Assembly: GCA_900320905.1 (NCBI GenBank)
Contig: ONTZ01000002.1
Coordinates: forward strand, 33,852-97,851
Source: an uncultured Prevotella sp.
GTDB lineage: Bacteria; Bacteroidota; Bacteroidia; Bacteroidales; Bacteroidaceae
Direction: 5' to 3'
DNA length: 64,000 bases
This document shows positions 49,391-57,026 of this stretch, in pieces. Positions within the stretch are counted from its first letter, which is position 1, and every line of letters starts with the position of its first letter. The notes below the pieces were generated by a model. It did not search any database, had not been told where the DNA came from, and saw only the letters and a program-made list of their open reading frames with translations. Position numbers and translations under genes: made by a program.

Positions 49391-50953
49391 AAAGGAAAGA
49401 GCATCATAACGGGTTGTGCGGGCGTGCTGCTGGCAGGGCTGGCGGCATACGGCTTCTACGGTTGGGACGCTGAGCGCAAGACCGTAAAGGAGTTGGAGGC
49501 GCAGATTGAGGAACTGAAAGAGAAAGAGATGCGCTCGACTGTGGTCAAGAGCGTGAGTGCCCAGATGGAGGAGATCGCCAACGAGCAAAGAGAGATTTCC
49601 GACGAGAAGCGTGAAGAGGCACTCCAGCAGACACGTGTGGCCAACGAGATGCGCCTCCGCTCAGAAATAGAACGGCAGAACGCCCTCGAAGCAGAGCGCA
49701 ACGCCGTGGCCTCGGAGAAGAAGGCACTGGAGGCATCGGAAGTGGCGGAGAGTCAGCGACTCATGGCTGAGCATCAGCGCATACAGGCCGAGTTCTCGAA
49801 ACGGAAGGCCGACACGCTGAGTTATATTGCCCTCGGACGCTCATTAGGCTCCATCTCCACCATCCAGGCACAGGCCGGCAACGACGAGATGGCGAATATG
49901 CTGAGTTACGCCTCGTATCTCTACACTACACGCTACGGCGGCGACATCTACTATCCTGCCATCTTCCAGTCGCTCATGCAGATGAGTAAGAGTATGAACA
50001 CGTGGTCGGAACATACGGGGGCCGTGATGAACATAGAATTTGTGCGTGGCTCGGACAATAAAATCATCAGCGCGAGCAACTACGGCGAGATTATCGCCAC
50101 TGAGTGGCAAGGCAACCGACTGGATGCAAAGAAACTCTTTAACGACAGCAAATATGACTTTCGCGACGTGGACAACCAAAACAACGGCAGCATCTTTGCC
50201 ATCAGTCGCACAGGACACCTGGTGATCTTACACGAAGGCCAGAGGGCCCCCAAGATACTCGAACTTAACGGCATCGGGATTCCCATGCGACTGCACCGTC
50301 TGCGCGACAACGCCATACTGGCGGTAGGTGATAACGGCCTGGCACTCATCGACGAGAAGCGTATGGTGGTCAGAGCCACCCAACCCCTACCCTTCCAGGT
50401 CATCTTCAGTGCGAGGAAGGATGCCGACATCGTGCTGTTCGACGACCAAGGCTTGAGTCACATCCTGACAGGTATCGACCAGTACTCCACTGAGAAAGTA
50501 CCCGTTGCGGGAAAATTGACAGCCTACTGCTATTCGAAGGAATATGGCATTGAAGCCTACGGCATGAGCGACGGCACCATCTGGACCGTCGACAAGGAAG
50601 GCGAAGTGCATAAACTAATCGGTCACCGTTCACGTATCTCCAAACTGACGATGAATGGTCGTCTGCTCTATTCGTCGAGTTACGACGGTAGCGTGAAACT
50701 CTGGGTGCCTACCAACGAGAAGGTGGAGCCTATGACACTGGTGGAAATCAGCAACTGGATCATGCACTTCAACTTCGACTCGACCATGAAGACCTTCTGG
50801 ATGGGCGACGTCAAGGGCAATCTGACGGCTGTGAACATCTCCGTTCCGCAGATGGTGGATGTGATCAGGAAGAAGATAAAACGTAACTTAACAACAGAAG
50901 AATGGAACTATTACATCGGACAAGACGTGCCATACGAGACGTTTGCACAATAA
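49388..50953 (+). CDS. Membrane-anchored coiled-coil/WD40-like protein
   Basis: This 521-residue protein starts at GTG, the first start after an in-frame stop at 49382. One membrane helix (about 6-24) is followed by a long coiled coil (about 28-145, rich in Glu/Lys/Arg/Gln: KELEAQIEELKEKEM and EQREISDEKREEALQQ). A beta-propeller-like region follows (about 190-480) with WD40-type blades such as HTGAVMNIEFVRGSDNKIIS and HRSRISKLTMNGRLLYSSS ending GSVKLW. The last residues NLTTEEWNYYIG...VPYE recall the tail found after WD40 repeats in several bacterial signalling proteins. It is probably a scaffold. Its 3' end overlaps the next gene by 52 nt. Confidence 0.8.
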   Translation: MKGKSIITGCAGVLLAGLAAYGFYGWDAERKTVKELEAQIEELKEKEMRSTVVKSVSAQMEEIANEQREISDEKREEALQQTRVANEMRLRSEIERQNALEAERNAVASEKKALEASEVAESQRLMAEHQRIQAEFSKRKADTLSYIALGRSLGSISTIQAQAGNDEMANMLSYASYLYTTRYGGDIYYPAIFQSLMQMSKSMNTWSEHTGAVMNIEFVRGSDNKIISASNYGEIIATEWQGNRLDAKKLFNDSKYDFRDVDNQNNGSIFAISRTGHLVILHEGQRAPKILELNGIGIPMRLHRLRDNAILAVGDNGLALIDEKRMVVRATQPLPFQVIFSARKDADIVLFDDQGLSHILTGIDQYSTEKVPVAGKLTAYCYSKEYGIEAYGMSDGTIWTVDKEGEVHKLIGHRSRISKLTMNGRLLYSSSYDGSVKLWVPTNEKVEPMTLVEISNWIMHFNFDSTMKTFWMGDVKGNLTAVNISVPQMVDVIRKKIKRNLTTEEWNYYIGQDVPYETFAQ

Positions 50954-53742
50954 TCTGCCTCTTTACATCCTTAACGGCAGGGGCACAGGGTATTCCCTTC
51001 ATCCGTAACTTTACGGCGGAGGAATATCATGCCAACAAGTTGAACTACGATGTGGAGACCGACGAGAACGGCAACGTGTTCGTTGCCAACTTCGAGGGAC
51101 TGATGTACTACGACCATGCCAACTGGCGCATCCTCCACACCCCCGGCATCTCACGTGTGACGGTAGTAGTCAGGACTTCCGACAATACCATCTGGGTGGG
51201 CGGATACAACTATTTCGGAAAGATAAAGAGAAAGGACAACGGTGAAATCTATCTCAAACGGGTAGGAAAGGCCGATCTCTTCCATGGTGAAGTGAATGAG
51301 ATCTTCGAACGCGACGGGAAAGTACGATTCATCGCAAACAACGGTAACATCTACCAGGTGGAAAGCGAGGATGAGGTCTCTATCCATAAGACCATCGACT
51401 CGCAAGTCCTCAAAATAGGCGTCCTCGACGTGGTGGATGTCGATGCAGCGGAAAGAGGAGAGACCAATATCGTCAAGGACGACATCGTCCTGGAAGAGCC
51501 ACTGGACGACGGGCTCACCGCCGTCATCAAGAAAGGCACAGGCGTCATCATCCGCAACAACGAGGGGAAAGACCTCTACACCATCACCGATGCCAACGGA
51601 CTCTGTTCCAACGAGATTGTCTATATGTCCTACGATCAGCGGGGACAATTGTGGGGAGCCACCGCCAAAGGAGTGTTCGCCATACAGGTACCATCGCCCC
51701 TCTCCCGATTCACGACGTATGAAGGCCTGATGGGCAGCGTCTCTTCCATCGAGAACTTCAATGGCAAGATCTATGCCGGCACCGACGACGGACTGTTCCG
51801 TCAGGAAGGGATGCGGTTTGTCAAAGTGACTGGCGTCAACCATACCTGTCAGGAATTGAAGCACTTCGGCAAAGACCTGTTGGCAGCAACGGCAGACGGC
51901 ATCTTCCTCGTGTCGGCAGGCGGTGGTGCAAAACGACTGACAAGCACCACTTCGGTCTCCCTTCTGGTCGATGGCAATGAGTTTTACAGTGGTGAACTGG
52001 ACGGTGTCTATCTGTACAATGCCAACGGCCAGAACCGCCGGAAGGTGTGCAATCTGGAAAGTGTCACAAAGATCTTAAAGGATAACCAGGGCACCATATG
52101 GCTGCAAAGCATCTACGGACTGATCTGGAACAAGAAGGCTACTGACCAGAACTTCGACCTGTATAAGACCGGCAACAAGACCGAGACCATGTCGACGATC
52201 GTGCTGACAGACGGCAAGGTGGAAGTGATCAGTTCCGAAACCACCAAGCCCTTCCCCTACCCGCTCTACTCGACCGTCGACAGCAAAGGCATCACATGGC
52301 TGACCAACAGTGAGGGTAAGGCTGTTTACAGATGGAAGGACGGCAAACGCCTGAACGATCTGGACCTGTTGCTGTTCCCCATTCATGATATGGCAGTACG
52401 CGCCATCTATACCCAGCAGGATGAGATATGGCTAGGCAACGAAAACGGACTGGTCATCATCGACACCAGAGTCAAAGATGTTGCCACGCAGACCAAGCCC
52501 AAACTCCTCATCCACTCTGTCACGTTACGTAGCGACAGCATCCTCTGGGGAGGCTTCGGCGAGATGCCTGAGATGCTGGCAGAACTCAACCACAACGAAA
52601 ATGAACTGCACTTCACCTTCTCACTCGACCAGACACCCATCGAAGGAAATACTTTCTACCGTTATCGCCTGAACAACGGAAGTTGGAGCGCATGGTCGAC
52701 CAATACCTCAGCGAACTTCACGAATCTCGCCCATGGTATCTACACTTTCAGTGTGCAAGCCCGGGATGTCACGAATCGTCTTACAGACATCACAAGCATC
52801 CAGTTCATCATCAAGACCCCATTCTACCTCAGATGGTATATGAACCTGGTGTATGTCCTCCTGCTGCTGGCCCTCTTCTATCTGCTCTTCCGTCTGCGAC
52901 TGCGCAAACTGGGAAAGGATAAGGAAAGACTGGAACGTCTGGTACAGGAGCGGACGGCAGAGGTGGTCAGACTGGAAAAGATGGCAACCGTCGGTAAACT
53001 GACACAGGGACTCATCGACCGAATCCTGAACCCGCTGAACTACATCAACAACTTCGCCAAACTCTCCGAAGGCCTCGTGAAAGACGTCAAGGCCAATGTG
53101 GAAGACGAGAAGGACAACATGAGTGAAGACAACTACGAAGACACGCTGGACGTGCTCGACATGCTCTCAGGCAATCTGCAAAAGGTGGGCGAACACGGAC
53201 AGAGCACCACCCGTACCTTGAAGGCGATGGAGGAGATGCTGAAAGACCGTTCCGGCGGTATCGTGCCAATGAACCTCGCCACCGTCATCCACCAAAACGA
53301 GCAGATGGTATTGGAGTATTTCAAGAATGAAATCGACCAGCACCATATCAAGACCGTCTTCGACTATCCGGAGACCATACAGATAAACGGTAACGCAGAG
53401 CAACTGAGCAAGACCATCATGTGTATGCTCGGCAACTCGGTCTACGCCATCGTCAAGAAGGCCCAGAAGACATCCTTCTCGCCGGAACTGTCACTTCACG
53501 CCACCCTGTCGGGCAACTCGGCCAAGGTGGTCATCCACGACAACGGTATCGGCATCGAAGAAACCATCATCAACAAGATATTCGACCCCTTCTTCACCAC
53601 AAAGACCACCGGTGAGGCTTCTGGCGTAGGACTCTATCTGAGTCGTGAGATCATACAGAATCATGGCGGTGACATCAGCGTGAAGTCCGTCAAGGATGAA
53701 TACACTGAGTTCACCATTATCATACCCCTTAAAAAAGCATAG
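50902..53742 (+). CDS. Propeller sensor kinase lacking the phosphoacceptor His
   Basis: This 946-residue membrane sensor has an N-terminal signal sequence (to about 29). A large periplasmic two-component-regulator-type propeller follows (about 30-560), then a Y_Y_Y-like strand domain (FTFSLDQTPIEGNTFYRYRL), one membrane helix (about 645-665: LVYVLLLLALFYLLF) and a cytoplasmic coiled coil. The dimerisation helix reads GKLTQGLIDRILNPLNYI. Against the neighbour's GMLSAGIAHEIQNPLNFV, the His-Glu pair is D706-R707, so it cannot be phosphorylated in the usual way. The ATPase domain keeps its boxes: MLGNSVYAI, HDNGIGIEE, FDPFFTTK and GVGLYLSREI. It starts inside the WD40-like gene (52-nt overlap) and ends 3 nt before the next kinase. 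Confidence 0.88.
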   Translation: MELLHRTRRAIRDVCTIICLFTSLTAGAQGIPFIRNFTAEEYHANKLNYDVETDENGNVFVANFEGLMYYDHANWRILHTPGISRVTVVVRTSDNTIWVGGYNYFGKIKRKDNGEIYLKRVGKADLFHGEVNEIFERDGKVRFIANNGNIYQVESEDEVSIHKTIDSQVLKIGVLDVVDVDAAERGETNIVKDDIVLEEPLDDGLTAVIKKGTGVIIRNNEGKDLYTITDANGLCSNEIVYMSYDQRGQLWGATAKGVFAIQVPSPLSRFTTYEGLMGSVSSIENFNGKIYAGTDDGLFRQEGMRFVKVTGVNHTCQELKHFGKDLLAATADGIFLVSAGGGAKRLTSTTSVSLLVDGNEFYSGELDGVYLYNANGQNRRKVCNLESVTKILKDNQGTIWLQSIYGLIWNKKATDQNFDLYKTGNKTETMSTIVLTDGKVEVISSETTKPFPYPLYSTVDSKGITWLTNSEGKAVYRWKDGKRLNDLDLLLFPIHDMAVRAIYTQQDEIWLGNENGLVIIDTRVKDVATQTKPKLLIHSVTLRSDSILWGGFGEMPEMLAELNHNENELHFTFSLDQTPIEGNTFYRYRLNNGSWSAWSTNTSANFTNLAHGIYTFSVQARDVTNRLTDITSIQFIIKTPFYLRWYMNLVYVLLLLALFYLLFRLRLRKLGKDKERLERLVQERTAEVVRLEKMATVGKLTQGLIDRILNPLNYINNFAKLSEGLVKDVKANVEDEKDNMSEDNYEDTLDVLDMLSGNLQKVGEHGQSTTRTLKAMEEMLKDRSGGIVPMNLATVIHQNEQMVLEYFKNEIDQHHIKTVFDYPETIQINGNAEQLSKTIMCMLGNSVYAIVKKAQKTSFSPELSLHATLSGNSAKVVIHDNGIGIEETIINKIFDPFFTTKTTGEASGVGLYLSREIIQNHGGDISVKSVKDEYTEFTIIIPLKKA

Positions 53743-53745
53743 ACT

Positions 53746-54564
53746 ATGGATCAGATTGAACATCTCCAACAACAACTCCATAAGCAGGAAAAACTTGCCT
53801 CCTTAGGCATGCTGAGTGCTGGTATCGCCCACGAGATTCAGAACCCCCTGAACTTCGTCATCAATTTCAGCAAGATCTCCGGCAAACTCCTGAGCGACCT
53901 GACGGAGATTGTGGAGGACAACGAAGATAAACTCCCCCAGGAAGACAGGGAAGATATCGAGGACATCGTTGCTGACCTGAAAGAGAACCTGGGGAAGATC
54001 GTCGAGCACAGTGAGCGTGCCGTCGGCATCATCCAGGGAATCCTGTTGGTGTCGAGAGGCAAGGAGAACGAGTTCCTGCCTACGGATGTCTGTAAACTGG
54101 TGAAGGAATATGTGTGGCTGTCGTATCACGCCATGCGTGCCAACATCAAGAACTTCAACATCAACATCCACGAACAGTACGAGGCCGGTATACCACAGAT
54201 GATGGTCATCCCACAGGATCTGAGCCGTGCCGTACTGAATGTGGTGAACAATGCCTGCTATGCCCTATGGAATAAGAAGCAGAAGGCTGGTGACGACTAC
54301 AATCCCGAGTTGACTGTCAGTGTCAAGACCGAAGGCACCAACATCAGCATCAGCATCGCAGACAACGGCGAGGGCATGACGGAAGAAGTGAAGCAACGGC
54401 TGTATGAGAACTTCTTCACCACCAAGCCCGTAGGACAAGGCACAGGATTGGGTATGGGCATCACCCGTGACATCATCGAGAACAAGCACGGCGGAAAGAT
54501 TTCATTTGATTCAACTGAGGGCGAAGGCACGACCTTTACATTTACGATTCCCATCAGGAAGTGA
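53746..54564 (+). CDS. Sensorless cytoplasmic histidine kinase
   Basis: This 272-residue kinase has no membrane or sensor part: a short N-terminal coiled coil (IEHLQQQLHKQEKLASLG) leads straight into the dimerisation domain with phosphoacceptor H29 in GIAHEIQNPLNFV. An unusually long acidic stretch between the two helices (EDNEDKLPQEDREDIED) is shared with the neighbouring propeller protein. The ATPase domain is complete: NVVNNACYAL, IADNGEGM, NFFTTKPVGQGTGLGMGI. It follows the His-less sensor by 3 nt and overlaps the first TonB receptor by 4 nt. The likely arrangement is a mixed complex in which the sensor drives phosphorylation of this partner and then of the receiver-PP2C protein (inference). 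Confidence 0.92.
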   Translation: MDQIEHLQQQLHKQEKLASLGMLSAGIAHEIQNPLNFVINFSKISGKLLSDLTEIVEDNEDKLPQEDREDIEDIVADLKENLGKIVEHSERAVGIIQGILLVSRGKENEFLPTDVCKLVKEYVWLSYHAMRANIKNFNINIHEQYEAGIPQMMVIPQDLSRAVLNVVNNACYALWNKKQKAGDDYNPELTVSVKTEGTNISISIADNGEGMTEEVKQRLYENFFTTKPVGQGTGLGMGITRDIIENKHGGKISFDSTEGEGTTFTFTIPIRK

Positions 54565-57011
54565 GACTACACCTTATTATATATATAGGGCTCATGCTGG
54601 CATGCCTTACTGCCAGCGCCCAGACCGACACCCCTCGCCAGATATACAATCAGGCGGAGAGTGAGTACAATATCGGGCGCACAGAACAGGCATTCACCCT
54701 CCTCCAGAATCACATGGATAGTTTCGAGGGCGATCTCAGACAGAGCGTACTGCGACTGATGGCGCTCTGTTGTCTGAGTGAGGACCGCGACGAAGAGGCA
54801 CGCCTTTATGCAGGGCAGTTGATCAAACTTAATAACTTCTACAACGACGTGGACGATCCTGCTCGTTTTCAGGATCTTATCAAACAACTGAAGGGCGGAG
54901 TCACCGCCACGATTACTACAGCATCGAGCCAGAGTGAGTCGGTCAACGAGGCTCCTTCGCCCGTCACCATCATCACAGCCGACATGATAGAGGAACTGGG
55001 CTACAACAAGAACCTGAACCAGATTCTCGCAGCCTACGTGCCAGGCATGGCGGAGGTTACCTCATTAGATGAAATCAACAGTTTGTCGATGCATAGTGCT
55101 TACGCCATGGGGCAAGAACTCATCCTGATTATGGAAAACGGTCTCCGTCTGAACTCACGCTACGACAATTCTGGAACTACCTGTTACTCCATCAGCACAG
55201 AGAAGATAGACCACATCGAAGTGCTGCGAGGGCCGGCTTCGTCGCTCTATGGTAACGTGGCTTTATCAGCCGTCGTCAATATCATCACCAAAAGTGGCAA
55301 GAGCCTCAATGGCATCAAGGCGAAATACGGGTATGCAAACTTCGGCACCCACAAGGCTGACCTCACGATAGGCACACAGTTTATGAATGCTGACATCTTC
55401 GTCTGGGGCTCCATCTATAAATCGGACGGCCAGATCCGCCACTATAGCGACGGGGATGGCTATTTCCAAGAACTCTATAAAAACAACATTGAAGAATACG
55501 GCAATTACAAAACCATCAATATTGCTCCCGACATCATCTATGTTGAAGGCTATAAAGACACCCCTGCCTATGACATCGGCCTGACATTCAAACTAAAAGG
55601 ATTCGACCTGATGTTCAGTAAGAAATCATACAAGAAAGTACAGATCGTCTCAGATTATTTTGGCGGTTACGACTATGACAGATATTATCCTATTAATGAT
55701 ATCAAACCTGGTCGGGGGAATGACGAGACACATGCAGAAATAGCCTATACACAACTATTCAAGAACATTCAGTTGAGCGGTTCGGCTTACGCAGACTGGT
55801 ACTCTTACCAAAAATATGTGGTTAATCGTGACTCTGTCGTGTATATAGTACCGTTATATGACTATGAGACAAATCTACCTGTCTATGATGAGGACGGCAA
55901 TCTCGTCCTCCAGACAAACATAAGTAGCGGGGTGGCAACATACTCCACGTTCAGGGAACGAACAATCGGAGGAATGTTTAAAGCCAGTTCTCCCTATCGT
56001 ATAGGCGACATGAATGGCAATCTCCTCGCAGGTGTTCAGTACGAGCATTTTTCAATGCTGTCAAGATCCAATCTATGGATAACGAACTTCGAACAAATAG
56101 ATGGTAGTCTCAATTTTCATGATATTATCGAAGCAGGCAATGAAAAGATTCTCTCTTTCTTTATACAGGACAAACACTATTTCACACCCCAACTCATTCT
56201 GAATGCAGGTCTCCGTTATGACCTGAAATACCGGCAGAAAGAAGATGTGGTGAGATCCTTCTCCCCACGATTGGCAATGGTGTACGTGCCCAACGACCGC
56301 TTTAGTATGAAGTTGTCGTATTCAGAAGCCTATGCAGATCTTTCCTTCTTCTATCGCTATGTATCAGGTAGCGAATACGTCATAGAGCCCCAGCATTTGT
56401 CTGCCATACAGTTGACGGCTTCGGGAACCATCAGGGACCTGCATCTCAACTATGAAGCCAACCTCTTTTACAACAAATACAAGAACCTGCTGTGCTGGTC
56501 GCCAAGAGACATTTCTTTTGAAGAGGACGCTATCGGCATAAACTACGGTCAACTGTCGAACATCGGCATAGAGGGATCGGCCAACTATTCATATAGGCGT
56601 CTTTCAGCCTACCTCTCGTTCTATCTCAGCAAGGACACGGACAGTAAGCACTACTATTACAACGCCATCGAGAAGGTGGTTAATAGCGTACCTCATCTAA
56701 CGCTCAACCTTCACGGAGCCTGGAAACTGATAGAGCGCAAGCGCCACGAAGTGAAGGTCTATGGCCACTCTTCATACATCGGCAGGAAACTGAACTTCCA
56801 ACCCAATGGTGAGGATCTGGACTATTGGATGGATGCCAAGATACTCTTCGACCTCGGCGTCAAGTACTGTTACAATCAACGTCTGCAAGTATCGCTCGAC
56901 TGCGAGAACATATTCGATACCTACAATTATATATGTGGACCAAGTTATCAGTCGGTTCCCATCTTCCAAAGGGGAAGGACACTGATGGCATCTATCTCAT
57001 ATCATATTTAA
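54561..57011 (+). CDS. TonB-dependent receptor with TPR-like head (copy 1)
   Basis: This 816-residue outer-membrane receptor starts at GTG, overlapping the kinase stop (GTGA). After the signal peptide (to about 21) comes a helical domain of about 90 residues (IYNQAESEYNIGRTEQAFTL, then RQSVLRLMALCCLSEDRDEE) that looks like two or three TPR hairpins. Ordinary Bacteroidetes receptors carry a carboxypeptidase-like beta domain there instead. The plug follows (about 120-240) with PVTIITADMIEEL and VLRGPASSLYGNVALSAVVN, then a 22-strand-type barrel ending in a short aromatic strand (RTLMASISYHI). No SusD-like partner is encoded, so it is not a Sus-type uptake pair. The ligand is unknown. Confidence 0.88.
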   Translation: MRLHLIIYIGLMLACLTASAQTDTPRQIYNQAESEYNIGRTEQAFTLLQNHMDSFEGDLRQSVLRLMALCCLSEDRDEEARLYAGQLIKLNNFYNDVDDPARFQDLIKQLKGGVTATITTASSQSESVNEAPSPVTIITADMIEELGYNKNLNQILAAYVPGMAEVTSLDEINSLSMHSAYAMGQELILIMENGLRLNSRYDNSGTTCYSISTEKIDHIEVLRGPASSLYGNVALSAVVNIITKSGKSLNGIKAKYGYANFGTHKADLTIGTQFMNADIFVWGSIYKSDGQIRHYSDGDGYFQELYKNNIEEYGNYKTINIAPDIIYVEGYKDTPAYDIGLTFKLKGFDLMFSKKSYKKVQIVSDYFGGYDYDRYYPINDIKPGRGNDETHAEIAYTQLFKNIQLSGSAYADWYSYQKYVVNRDSVVYIVPLYDYETNLPVYDEDGNLVLQTNISSGVATYSTFRERTIGGMFKASSPYRIGDMNGNLLAGVQYEHFSMLSRSNLWITNFEQIDGSLNFHDIIEAGNEKILSFFIQDKHYFTPQLILNAGLRYDLKYRQKEDVVRSFSPRLAMVYVPNDRFSMKLSYSEAYADLSFFYRYVSGSEYVIEPQHLSAIQLTASGTIRDLHLNYEANLFYNKYKNLLCWSPRDISFEEDAIGINYGQLSNIGIEGSANYSYRRLSAYLSFYLSKDTDSKHYYYNAIEKVVNSVPHLTLNLHGAWKLIERKRHEVKVYGHSSYIGRKLNFQPNGEDLDYWMDAKILFDLGVKYCYNQRLQVSLDCENIFDTYNYICGPSYQSVPIFQRGRTLMASISYHI

Positions 57012-57026
57012 GAAAGGGCAAGAAAA

